Assembly (NCBI GenBank): GCA_900545515.1
Contig: UQZA01000040.1
Span: 1 to 20,861, forward strand
Source: an uncultured Eubacteriales bacterium
GTDB taxonomy: Bacteria; Bacillota; Clostridia; Oscillospirales; Oscillospiraceae
Direction of reading: 5' to 3'
Length of the DNA stretch: 20,861 nucleotides
Under the pieces are notes generated by a model, which saw nothing but the letters and a program-made list of their open reading frames with translations, had not been told where the DNA came from and did no database searches. Made by a program: the position numbers and the translations under genes. The first letter of the stretch is position 1. Each line of letters starts with the position of its first letter. Shown here piece after piece: positions 1 to 7,058 of this stretch.

Positions 1-233
1 TATATATAAAATGGATATACAACGCAAAGAAATTCTGCATTGATGATCTATCCATTTTGTAAATGCGAAGGGGAAACACCCAAAAGATTCCCGGTAGCTT
101 CGCGCATGAATTTAGCTAAAATGCGGACGGAATGAACGGAAGATTGCCTTTTATATTTAGTCCCACAGCTTGCCTTTTGGCAGAGTCGACATATTCCTCG
201 GAAATTAGAAAAAGAATTTTGTGCATTTTTGCA
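1..233 (+). promoter_or_regulatory. probable CRISPR leader
   Basis: This is a noncoding AT-rich stretch directly upstream of the first complete repeat. The repeats read 5'->3' on the + strand (they end in ATTGAAAC, the usual crRNA 5' handle of type I-C), and the degenerate repeat lies at the far end, so the leader should be on this side. The last 35 bases before the first repeat are especially A/T-rich. I see no convincing gene here; open frames that cross it are by-products of the repeats. No clear promoter could be assigned. Cas genes, if present, would be expected to the left, outside the window; this is inference. Confidence 0.6.
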
Positions 234-589
234 GTCGCTCCCCACACGGGGAGCGTGGATTGAAACATAAGCGGTATTGACATCGGGCCCAAAACGTGCT
301 GTCGCTCCCCACACGGGGAGCGTGGATTGAAACATATGCTCAGTGGCATAATTCGGGAGGGATGGAGTCGCTCCCCACACGGGGAGCGTGGATTGAAACT
401 TCCTGGCAACTTTGGCATTACAGCAAAGGATGATGTCGCTCCCCACACGGGGAGCGTGGATTGAAACAGAACATGGCGTGACTTGTCGAATCTCAGATTC
501 GGGTCGCTCCCCACACGGGGAGCGTGGATTGAAACTGCCCATGCAAGGCGGCGGCGGAAGGCTGCCACGTCGCTCCCCACACGGGGAGC
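234..589 (+). CRISPR. CRISPR array, type I-C-like repeat, five spacers
   Basis: Five identical 33-base repeats start at 234, 301, 367, 435 and 503, and a sixth, incomplete copy lies at 569-589. The repeat begins GTCGCTCCCC, has the inner palindrome CTCCCC-ACAC-GGGGAG, and ends GTGGATTGAAAC, which matches the well-known type I-C (Dvulg-type) repeat class. Spacers are 267-300 (34), 334-366 (33), 400-434 (35), 468-502 (35) and 536-568 (33) bases and differ from one another. The handle-forming 3' end and the degenerate last repeat agree on transcription to the right. The subtype call rests on the repeat alone, because no cas gene is in the window. Confidence 0.97.
569..589 (+). repeat. truncated terminal CRISPR repeat
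   Basis: The last repeat matches the consensus perfectly for 21 bases, through the whole palindrome, and then diverges: the final 12 bases that include ATTGAAAC are replaced by unrelated sequence beginning AAAGGGG. A degenerate repeat at the leader-distal end is normal in CRISPR arrays and marks the old end. What is slightly unusual is that the break is exactly at the palindrome boundary with no scattered mismatches before it. Confidence 0.9.
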
Positions 590-658
590 AAAGGGGCAAA
601 ATTAGCCGGGGAAATTCCTGCCCATGTATTTTTGACACATTTCCTTCCACGTTTTGCC

Positions 659-686
659 TTGATTGTGGGAGAAAAACTGGTATAAT
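659..686 (+). promoter_or_regulatory. promoter of the first long ArsR-like regulator
   Basis: A -35 box TTGATT (659-664) and a perfect -10 box TATAAT (681-686) are separated by 16 bases, and TGG just before the -10 forms an extended -10 element. Transcription should start near 693, about 75 bases before the regulator's favoured start codon. The stretch 590-767 between the CRISPR array and the gene holds nothing else I can recognise. Confidence 0.75.
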
Positions 687-767
687 TTAGATGCAGCCTC
701 CTGAAAACCGCCCACCTTTGAGGAGCTGTGAAACTTGTGGGGAATGGAAGGAGATCAGAAACGCAAG

Positions 768-1868
768 ATGAGAATGAACGTGGGGCGAGAGCCCTGTATT
801 CTATACGAAACCGTAGAACTGCTCTATGCCTATATCAACGGCATTTCAGCCGACCGGCTGACGATGGATAGGGTCTACTGCATCCCGGCTCCGGAGATTG
901 CTCGCCTGATGGGGGCGGCCTGTGCGGGTGTAGACCGTCAGGACCCGGACTTCCGCCGCTTTTTTGCCCGGCGGCCGATTTTGGATGAGCACAGCCAGTT
1001 TACTTGCCTGGCTTTCTGCATGGTGTATTGGTTTATCCGGCTGGATACGACGGATATGACTTTGCAAATGGACCGCATATGTGCCAATTGGGAGCGGATT
1101 CGCCGTCAGCCTTTTACCATCAGGGCAATCAACCGGTACGCCTTGGATGTGGAAGCCCTTCCGGAGGGGCGGCCAGGGTCTCTGGCGGCAGAACTGAAAA
1201 AGCTGCCGGTGGAGGAGGATTTTCTCCTTATTTTACTGGAGGTGTTTTCGGATTACACCTATCAGATGAACTGCCTGCGGGAGCTGATTATGCCCATTGC
1301 CCGGCGGCTGCAGGCTTTGCTGGAGCCATTTGTTGCCCAGGCAGAACCTTTGCGAGAAACCTGGGACCGTTTTTTCCAGGAGACCTCTGTAGAGGACTTT
1401 GTGATGAAGCGAGCGGGAACGACCTTGGAAAAACCTCTGGAGCAGGCAGGAATTACCTTGCGATATCTGGGCGCCCACAACGCTGCGGGGTACCTGGACC
1501 CGGAACGGAACAGCTTTTTTATGCACCTTGGTGTGGCTATCCAGCCTACCCTGCAGCAGGAGTATGAACAGGAAGGGCTCAATGAGCGGGAGCTGGCGTC
1601 CCTTCGGCTTCTGGGGGACAAGGGACGGTCCGAAATGGTCCAGGCCCTGATGGAAAAGTCCATGTCCATGCAGGAGCTGGCCACTCACCTGGGCTTAAAT
1701 CCTGGTACGGTCTTTCGCAACCTGAACAGTCTGACCAGCGCAGAGCTTTTGACCAAGGAGGTTCGGGGAGACCGGTATTATTACCGGACTGATTTCCCGT
1801 TTATCCAGGCTATTTTTCAGCATATGCTGGATTTTTATCAAAAGGGAGGCTCCATCCGCCCGGGTTGA
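768..1868 (+). CDS. long transcriptional regulator with C-terminal ArsR-like winged helix
   Basis: The product is about 366 residues. The last ~90 residues look like an ArsR-type winged helix: LASLRLLGDKGRSEMVQAL, then the helix-turn-helix MQELATHLGLNPGTVFRNLN, then a wing with GDRYYYRTD. The first ~270 residues form a mainly alpha-helical domain I do not recognise. Most ArsR proteins are near 100 residues, so this is a much longer form. The gene at 19391 encodes a protein of the same layout and nearly the same length (368). Start choice: ATG 768 and ATG 774 are both possible; starting at 774 puts a proline at residue 7 exactly as in the other copy. AAGGAG at 748-753 is 14 bases from 768. An alternative TTG at 735 has GAGGAG nine bases upstream. 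No metal-binding cysteine motif is visible in the winged helix. DNA-binding role is well supported; ligand and targets are unknown. Confidence 0.8.
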   Translation: MRMNVGREPCILYETVELLYAYINGISADRLTMDRVYCIPAPEIARLMGAACAGVDRQDPDFRRFFARRPILDEHSQFTCLAFCMVYWFIRLDTTDMTLQMDRICANWERIRRQPFTIRAINRYALDVEALPEGRPGSLAAELKKLPVEEDFLLILLEVFSDYTYQMNCLRELIMPIARRLQALLEPFVAQAEPLRETWDRFFQETSVEDFVMKRAGTTLEKPLEQAGITLRYLGAHNAAGYLDPERNSFFMHLGVAIQPTLQQEYEQEGLNERELASLRLLGDKGRSEMVQALMEKSMSMQELATHLGLNPGTVFRNLNSLTSAELLTKEVRGDRYYYRTDFPFIQAIFQHMLDFYQKGGSIRPG

Positions 1869-1883
1869 GCTTCCAGACGCCCA

Positions 1884-1930
1884 AAAAGATGCACAGCGCA
1901 CAGATCCGGTCTGTGCGCTGTGCATCTTTT
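1884..1930. terminator. bidirectional intrinsic terminator
   Basis: A perfect 21-base-pair inverted repeat, AAAAGATGCACAGCG... at 1884-1904 and its complement at 1910-1930, encloses a five-base loop. The outer A/T pairs give a U tract on either strand. It lies 16 bases after the stop of the + strand regulator and 13 bases past the end of the convergent small gene, so it can end both transcripts. Confidence 0.9.
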
Positions 1931-1942
1931 GGAAGGACGGTT

Positions 1943-2248
1943 TCAGTCTGCAAAGTCCTCTTCCGTGACGGCTTCCTGAGGGGCTTCTACGGCCTCTTCT
2001 GCAGCCTGCTCCACGTTTTCCAACACTTCTTCGGCGCCCTCGGCCACGTGCTCCACTGCTTCCTCCACTGCCTCGCCGGCTTCACAGGCGGCGTCGGCCA
2101 GCTTCTCACCGCAGGAGCAGCCGCCATGGCAGCAGCGGTCCCGCAGCTTCTGCAACCTGGCCAGGAATTTGTCGCCATACCGGGCGATGAGCACCACAGA
2201 GCCTGCAATGGCAGCCAGCGCAGCGGCAAATTTCCATAAGTTTTTCAT
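1943..2248 (-). CDS. small membrane-anchored acidic protein, unknown function
   Basis: The product is 101 residues and I do not recognise a family. Residues 1-4 are MKNL, residues ~5-23 form one hydrophobic helix (WKFAAALAAIAGSVVLIARY), and a basic stretch (RLQKLRDR) follows, which suggests an inside-facing remainder by the positive-inside rule. Residues 39-46 hold a Cys-rich cluster CCHGGCSC, with a further Cys at 55. The last 50 residues are strongly acidic and helical, with recurring EEAVE/EAxE blocks. ATG 2248 is chosen because GGAGGA at 2255-2260 is six bases upstream; the in-frame ATG at 2254 touches that site. It has its own promoter just upstream and shares a terminator with the convergent regulator. 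It could be a membrane-associated coiled-coil or metal-binding protein, but neither is shown. Confidence 0.75.
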   Translation of the reverse strand: MKNLWKFAAALAAIAGSVVLIARYGDKFLARLQKLRDRCCHGGCSCGEKLADAACEAGEAVEEAVEHVAEGAEEVLENVEQAAEEAVEAPQEAVTEEDFAD

Positions 2249-2287
2249 ACACATTCCTCCAAGCTTTCTGGTAATTGGCTACTTTTT

Positions 2288-2316
2288 AGTATATCCGCCT
2301 CGTGCCGGTTTTGCAA
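2288..2316 (-). promoter_or_regulatory. promoter of the small acidic protein gene
   Basis: On the - strand, TTGCAA (2311-2316) and TATACT (2288-2293) are 17 bases apart. The promoter lies between the nitroreductase stop at 2325 and the small gene at 2248. There is no hairpin terminator between the two genes, so readthrough from the operon upstream is also possible. Confidence 0.65.
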
Positions 2317-2324
2317 CTCAAAAT

Positions 2325-2846
2325 TTAAACTTTTGTAACAAAATTCTCTTTTCGGGGGGCAGCGGCCTGGGGCGCTGAGGCGGGGTAGCCTAAAATGCAG
2401 TGGCCCACGCCGATGTAATCCCCGGTGATGCCCCACTTAGCCAGGAGCGTTTTGCCCTCCGGGCTTTCAAATTCCTCCCGGGCGCGATGAATCCAGCAGG
2501 CTCCCAAACCCAGAGCGTGGGCAGCCAGGAGCATGTTGCCAATGACCAAGCTCCCGTCCTCCACCGCCGTGTGGACGGACTTGTCTGCCAGGACCACCAG
2601 CACCACCGGCGCGCCATAAAAAGGCTGGGCCTCCGGATTGCCCAAGGCCTGGGCATTGAGCTTTTCCAGGGCGGTTATGTCTTCCTTTTTGGTCAGGACC
2701 ACAATCCGGCCTGCCTGCCTCCCTCTGCCGTTGGCGGCATACGTTCCGGCCAGCAGGACCTGGTCCAGCAGCTCCTCCGGTACCGGGCGGTCCCAATACT
2801 GCCTGCAGCTCCGCCGTGTCACCATGGCTTGCACAATTTCGTTCAT
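2325..2846 (-). CDS. nitroreductase family protein
   Basis: The product is 173 residues, a normal length for a small single-domain nitroreductase. These enzymes use FMN and NAD(P)H to reduce nitro groups, quinones or similar compounds in the cytoplasm; the natural substrate cannot be told here. Visible features: RRSCRQY near residues 11-17 (the usual phosphate-contacting RRS/R motif), AANGRGRQ at ~38-45 in the place of the FMN-contacting loop, and EDGSLVIGNMLLAAHALGLGACW, the typical central helix. The C-terminal GVGHCILGYP matches the family's final strand. The start is ATG 2846, with AAGGAGG a few bases upstream; the frame is open far beyond this, but only as a shadow of birA. It follows birA by 32 bases on the same strand, so it is probably the third gene of the tex-birA unit. 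Confidence 0.88.
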   Translation of the reverse strand: MNEIVQAMVTRRSCRQYWDRPVPEELLDQVLLAGTYAANGRGRQAGRIVVLTKKEDITALEKLNAQALGNPEAQPFYGAPVVLVVLADKSVHTAVEDGSLVIGNMLLAAHALGLGACWIHRAREEFESPEGKTLLAKWGITGDYIGVGHCILGYPASAPQAAAPRKENFVTKV

Positions 2847-2878
2847 GTTGATCCTCCTTTTGCTTTTATATGAAAACG

Positions 2879-3862
2879 TTATACGTACCCATACATACCG
2901 CGTACACTGACTTCGCCGGACTGGACGGCCTCCGGCCCCTGGCCGAAATCCACCAGAAGAGCGCCCCGGTCGTCCACGTCCACCGCTTGCCCCCACCGGG
3001 TTTCTCCCGCCCGGCTCACGCTGACGGCCCGGCCGATGGTGACACAGTCCCGGCGGTACCGGTCCATCCACTCCTGCCGGTTCTCCACCAGATCCCCATC
3101 CAGACGGCTGAGGGCTCGGATCATCTCTGCCGCCAGGGTGTTCCGGCTCACAGCCTTGCCTGTCAGCATAGACAGGGAGCCTGCCATATCCCGAATCTCC
3201 GGTGGAAAATCGGAGAGAGTCTGGTCGCAGTTGACGCCTGCCCCCACCACAGCGTACTGCACATGTCCGCTCTCTGCCTCCAGAGACAGCTCTGTGAGAA
3301 TGCCGCATAGCTTTCGGCCACCGGATACCAGGTCGTTGGTCCACTTGATCCCTGGACGCAGGCCGGAGGCAACTTCTATCCCGTCGCAGAGCACCTCTGC
3401 CACGGCGCAGGTCAGGTGCATCAGCTCCTCCGGCGGCGCCTCCGGCCGGAGAATGACTGACAGGTATACTCCCACCCCTGGGGGGGAGACAAAGCTTCGA
3501 CCCATCCGGCCGCGGCCTCCAGTCTGGCTGTCGGCCACAATGACCGTGCCTGCCGGCGCCCCCTGAGCGGCCAGGGTTTTGGCCAGGTTGTTGGTGGAGT
3601 CGACAGAATCCAAAACCTGCACCAGCTCCGCCCAAGGGTGGCCGTCCAGCCGGGCAGCAATTTCCCGGGCGGAAAGACGGCCGGTGGGGGCGTCCAGGTG
3701 GTAGCCCCGGTTGGGAGCGGAGTCAATGGTGTACCCCTCTTTCCGCAGAGCCTCCACCGCTTTCCACACTGCTGCACGGGAGACGCCCAAAAGGGTGCTC
3801 ATCTCCTGACCGGAGAGATAGCCTGACTCCTGACGCAGGAGCTCTAAAATTCGATCTTTCAT
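2879..3862 (-). CDS. birA: bifunctional biotin-protein ligase / biotin operon repressor
   Basis: The product is 327 residues, the usual size for the two-function form. It activates biotin with ATP to biotinyl-5'-AMP and attaches it to a lysine of biotin-dependent carboxylases; with its DNA-binding domain it can also repress biotin genes. Residues 1-57 form a winged helix (SGQEMSTLLGVSRAAVWKAV). The ligase domain follows: DSVDSTNNLAK at 85-95, the biotinyl-AMP loop GGRGRMGRSF at 115-124, KWTNDL at 173-178 (the family's usual KWPND with Thr for Pro), and KLCGILTE at 184-191. The last ~50 residues match the SH3-like C-terminal domain. ATG 3862 overlaps the tex stop by four bases (ATGA), and GGAGG lies just upstream, which suggests coupled translation. 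No biotin synthesis or transport genes are nearby. Confidence 0.95.
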   Translation of the reverse strand: MKDRILELLRQESGYLSGQEMSTLLGVSRAAVWKAVEALRKEGYTIDSAPNRGYHLDAPTGRLSAREIAARLDGHPWAELVQVLDSVDSTNNLAKTLAAQGAPAGTVIVADSQTGGRGRMGRSFVSPPGVGVYLSVILRPEAPPEELMHLTCAVAEVLCDGIEVASGLRPGIKWTNDLVSGGRKLCGILTELSLEAESGHVQYAVVGAGVNCDQTLSDFPPEIRDMAGSLSMLTGKAVSRNTLAAEMIRALSRLDGDLVENRQEWMDRYRRDCVTIGRAVSVSRAGETRWGQAVDVDDRGALLVDFGQGPEAVQSGEVSVRGMYGYV

Positions 3863-6030
3863 GACCTCGCCTCCTTTGGCAAGTTTTTCATGGTGAGGCT
3901 GATGCGGCCCCGCTTTTCGTCTACCTCCAGCACCGCCACCTGGACTACGTCTCCTACATGTACTACTTCCGATGGGTGGCGGATGAACCGGTTTGTCACC
4001 TGAGAGATGTGGACCAAACCGTCCTGGTGGACGCCGATGTCTACAAAGGCGCCAAAGTCAATCACATTGCGCACCGTCCCTGTGAGAACCATCCCAGGCT
4101 TCAGATCCCGGATTGCCATCACATCCCGGCGGAGAAGGGGAGCGGGCAGCTCCTGCCGGGGGTCCCGGCCAGGCTTTTCCAGCTCCCGGGCCATGTCCCG
4201 CAGGGTGGGAACGCCCACGCCGCAGGCGGAAGCCGCCTGCTCCCAGCCCAAGGCATCCACCTTTTGGCAAAGACCTGCAAGAGATTCTCCCTTCCGGAGG
4301 CCCAAAAGCTGAAGCAATTGCTCTGCGGCGGGGTAGGATTCAGGATGGACCCCGGTGTGGTCCAGCAACTCCCGGCTCTCCGGCACCCGCAGGAAGCCGG
4401 CGCACTGCTGGAAGGCCTTTGGCCCCAGCTTGGGCACCTTCAGCAGCTGCTTCCGGCCGGTAAAGGGGCCGTTTGCCTCCCGGTAGGCCACAATGTTCCG
4501 GGCTGTGGTGGCATTCAGGCCTGCTACCTGGGCCAGAAGACTGGGGGAGGCGGTGTTGACGTCCACCCCCACGGCGTTTACGCAGTCCTCCACCACGGCC
4601 TCCAGGGCTTCTGTGAGCCGCTTTTGGGGCATATCGTGCTGGTATTGGCCCACGCCAATGGCCTGGGGTTCAATCTTCACCAGCTCCGCCAGGGGGTCCT
4701 GAAGCCGCCGGGCAATGGACACAGCGGAGCGAAGGTTGACGTCGTATTCCGGGAATTCCTCCGCTGCCAGGGGGGAAGCGGAGTACACGGAAGCGCCAGC
4801 CTCATTCACGATCATGTAGGAGACCTCTGGCATCTGCCGGATGAGATCCGCAGTCAACGCCTCCGTCTCCCGGGAGGCAGTGCCGTTGCCAATGGCAATG
4901 TGCCGCACCCCGTGGGTTTGAATGAGGGAAAGGAGGCGCGCCCGGGCTTCCTCCTGCTTTTTCTGAGAGCCGGTGAGATATACCACCGCCGTATCCAGCA
5001 CCCGGCCGGTGGGGTCTACCACCGCCACCTTGCACCCGTTCCGGTAACCTGGATCCAGGCCCATGGTCACGGCCCCTTTGACCGGCGGCTGCAGCAGCAG
5101 GGGCTTCAGGTTCAGGGAGAAGTTCTGAATGGCCCCTTCCGAAGCCCGGCCGGTCAAGTCATTGCGCAGCTCCCGCTCTGCTGCTGGGGCGATCAGTCTG
5201 GCATAGGCGTCCTCAGCTGCCGCCTTGACAAAAGCGGACACGGTCTTTTGAGGCTTCAAGGCGTGGCGGCACACCAAGGCGGCCCCTTGCGCCCCAGGCA
5301 GGTCCAGGGAGAGCTTCAGGAAGCCCTCCTTTTCCCCGCGGTTGAGGGCCAGGATCTGATGACCCTGGAGCTGGGCGGCGGGACAGGAGAAGTCATAGTA
5401 CAGCCGGTATACACTGTCGGTCTCCGGAGAGGCCGCCCGGGAGGTGAGCACTGCCCGCCGGGCCATGAGCTGCCGCAAATCCTTGCGAATGGCTGCATCG
5501 TCGGAAATCTCCTCGGCCAGAATATCCGAGGCTCCGGCCAGCGCCTCCTCCACCGTCTCCACTCCCAGCTCCGGGTTTATGTATCCCTTTGCCAGAAGAG
5601 TGGGGGCCCGGCCATCCTGCCGGAACAGCTCCGCTGCCAGAGGCTCCAACCCCTTTTCTCGGGCCACAGTGGCCCGGGTCCGGCGCTTGGGGCGGTAGGG
5701 CCGGTACAGATCCTCCACCTCCGCCAGGGTCCCGGCAGCTTCCACGGCCCGCCGGAGGGCCGGGGTCAGCTTCCCCTGGCTTTCCATGGCGCGGAGCACC
5801 TCTTCCCGCCGCTCCTGGAGACTGCGCAGGTACCGCAGTTTGGTCTCCAAATTTCGCAGTGTGGTGTCATCCATGGCTCCGTGGAGCTCCTTCCGGTAGC
5901 GGGCGATGAAGGGAATGGTATTTCCCTCATCCAAAAGCTGCACCACATTTTTCACATACTCTGCCTGTTGTCCCAACTCCCGGGCCAGAATCTCCACAAT
6001 TGCGTCCATATCCTTGTCCATTTCTCCCAT
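3859..6030 (-). CDS. tex: Tex family RNA-binding transcription accessory protein
   Basis: The product is 723 residues, typical for Tex. The family binds nucleic acid and affects transcription and stress tolerance; its precise role is still uncertain. Domains in order: N-terminal helical region with LLDEGNTIPFIARYRKE near residues 32-48; YRPKRRTRATVAREKGLEPL at ~112-131, a Tex hallmark; a YqgF/RNase H-like domain at ~319-430 (GLDPGYRNGCKVAVVD); a double helix-hairpin-helix at ~478-550 (VGVDVNTAS, PKLGPKAF); and an S1 RNA-binding domain at ~643-716 (GTVRNVIDFGAFVDIG). ATG 6030 is preferred over the upstream in-frame TTG at 6096, because 6096 lies upstream of the predicted transcription start. 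ATGs at 6021 and 6009 are other options. It is first in the tex-birA-nitroreductase unit. Confidence 0.95.
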   Translation of the reverse strand: MGEMDKDMDAIVEILARELGQQAEYVKNVVQLLDEGNTIPFIARYRKELHGAMDDTTLRNLETKLRYLRSLQERREEVLRAMESQGKLTPALRRAVEAAGTLAEVEDLYRPYRPKRRTRATVAREKGLEPLAAELFRQDGRAPTLLAKGYINPELGVETVEEALAGASDILAEEISDDAAIRKDLRQLMARRAVLTSRAASPETDSVYRLYYDFSCPAAQLQGHQILALNRGEKEGFLKLSLDLPGAQGAALVCRHALKPQKTVSAFVKAAAEDAYARLIAPAAERELRNDLTGRASEGAIQNFSLNLKPLLLQPPVKGAVTMGLDPGYRNGCKVAVVDPTGRVLDTAVVYLTGSQKKQEEARARLLSLIQTHGVRHIAIGNGTASRETEALTADLIRQMPEVSYMIVNEAGASVYSASPLAAEEFPEYDVNLRSAVSIARRLQDPLAELVKIEPQAIGVGQYQHDMPQKRLTEALEAVVEDCVNAVGVDVNTASPSLLAQVAGLNATTARNIVAYREANGPFTGRKQLLKVPKLGPKAFQQCAGFLRVPESRELLDHTGVHPESYPAAEQLLQLLGLRKGESLAGLCQKVDALGWEQAASACGVGVPTLRDMARELEKPGRDPRQELPAPLLRRDVMAIRDLKPGMVLTGTVRNVIDFGAFVDIGVHQDGLVHISQVTNRFIRHPSEVVHVGDVVQVAVLEVDEKRGRISLTMKNLPKEARS

Positions 6031-6078
6031 ACATCCGGAAACTCCACCAGGCGGCGGCGCCGCGCTGGTCTTTCTTCC

Positions 6079-6106
6079 ATTGTACCACAAAATCAAAAAC
6101 TGACAA
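6079..6106 (-). promoter_or_regulatory. promoter of the tex-birA-nitroreductase operon
   Basis: On the - strand, TTGTCA (6101-6106) and TACAAT (6079-6084) are 16 bases apart, with TGG before the -10 as an extended element. Transcription should begin near 6072, about 40 bases before the chosen tex start. Confidence 0.75.
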
Positions 6107-6136
6107 GGTCAAATGATGCGGTATGTCCTGGCCTTT

Positions 6137-6160
6137 GCACAGGCGCCCTGGCGCCTGCGC
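6137..6160 (-). other. GC-rich hairpin after the ROK gene
   Basis: GCACAGGCG and CGCCTGCGC pair over nine base pairs (one G-U) around a six-base loop. It lies 25 bases past the ROK kinase stop and before the tex promoter, where a terminator would be useful, but no U tract follows on either strand. It may be a weak or factor-aided stop, or have no role. Confidence 0.3.
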
Positions 6161-6184
6161 TTCATAGGCTTCTGCACCCAGGCG

Positions 6185-7048
6185 TCAGATGCGGGTTAAG
6201 CCCTGAAGTGTACGGACGGAGGTGTCTTCGGTGATGTAGAGCCGGATATTCTGCGTGCGGCAAGCATGTTCCATGGGCTTCAGGAAAAACGAGGCGCTGC
6301 GTGTGATTTGACCGCCAAAGCACAGAACATCCGGGCGAAATTGCACAAGAAACGGGGATAGAGCGTCCCGAATTTGCCGGCCAAAGGCCAAAAAGCACAG
6401 CTGCGCCTGGCAATTCCCCTCCTGAGCCAGATGGGCAAGGGACTTACCGTCCAAAGGCATCCCCAGGTACTCCTGGGTCAGCTTTTCGAGCCCCCGGCGG
6501 GAGAGATAATCATCCACACGCCCCTCCAGAAAGGGAGCGCTGTAAACACATCCACAGGCCGGAACGCCGGGAGTTCCCAAGGGGGCCAAGGCGCCGCCTA
6601 CCCCAAAGGCGCTGCCGCAGCCGGTACCGATGCAAATGAACATGGCGCGCGGCGCTGCTTTGGCCAGACCAAAGCCCAGCTCACCCAGGGCGAAGGCAGA
6701 GGCGTCGTTGGCAAACCGAATGGCTTCCGGTTCGATATCCATGCGACAGGCCAGGGCATGACGGAGGTTGACCCCATAAAGGGCGTCGAATTTTCCCAAC
6801 CCTTGCAGGAGGCAAATGCCTGCCTCGTAATCGAAGGGGCCGGGGAAGGCCAGGCGAATCCCCGATATGGCCTGACCGGGAGAGATTTCCTGAAGAACAG
6901 AGGCAAAATGGTCCAACAAAGTGGGGGCGCTCTGGTGGGACCTTGCGGGAAAATGACGCAATGGCTGGAGCAGCGCGCCGCCTGCGTCCACTGGCGCGGC
7001 CTTGATTTCTGTGCCGCCCACATCCAGGCACAGGTAGATATCCTTCAT
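6185..7048 (-). CDS. ROK-family sugar kinase
   Basis: The product is 287 residues. ROK kinases phosphorylate free sugars (glucose, fructose, mannose, N-acetylhexosamines) with ATP in the cytoplasm. The N-terminal phosphate loop is LDVGGTEIKAA at 8-18; FANDASAFALGE at 113-124 holds the catalytic Asp (D115); CIGTGCGSAFGV at 139-150 is the second phosphate motif; and FGGQI near 244 is the adenosine region. The zinc motif normally written CxCGxxGCxE is reduced to ACGCVYSAPFLEG at 164-176, so the metal site is at best partial. ATG 7048 has AGGAGG four bases upstream and is 10 bases from the gntR stop, so the two genes are one operon. Given the divergent manA and GH38 genes, mannose (or fructose) is the likely substrate; this is inference. 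It has no helix-turn-helix, so it is not a ROK repressor. Confidence 0.88.
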   Translation of the reverse strand: MKDIYLCLDVGGTEIKAAPVDAGGALLQPLRHFPARSHQSAPTLLDHFASVLQEISPGQAISGIRLAFPGPFDYEAGICLLQGLGKFDALYGVNLRHALACRMDIEPEAIRFANDASAFALGELGFGLAKAAPRAMFICIGTGCGSAFGVGGALAPLGTPGVPACGCVYSAPFLEGRVDDYLSRRGLEKLTQEYLGMPLDGKSLAHLAQEGNCQAQLCFLAFGRQIRDALSPFLVQFRPDVLCFGGQITRSASFFLKPMEHACRTQNIRLYITEDTSVRTLQGLTRI

Positions 7049-7058
7049 AGGCCCTCCT

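Noticed and set aside
48..690. Open frames across the CRISPR array on both strands, with repeated RSPCGER, TLPVWGAT and SLPTRGAWIET peptides
   Set aside because: They are translations of the repeats themselves; the peptide periodicity equals the repeat spacing, and no ribosome binding sites or non-repeat coding signal support them.
2847..3635. Upstream extension of the nitroreductase frame to 436 residues
   Set aside because: It reads through birA in another frame, gives low-complexity Gly/Arg-rich sequence, and ATG 2846 has a strong ribosome binding site and begins at the conserved family N-terminus.
3958..6234. 758-residue open frame on the + strand opposite tex
   Set aside because: It is the antisense shadow of a well-conserved tex gene in GC-rich DNA, has no recognisable domain, and includes the tex promoter region.
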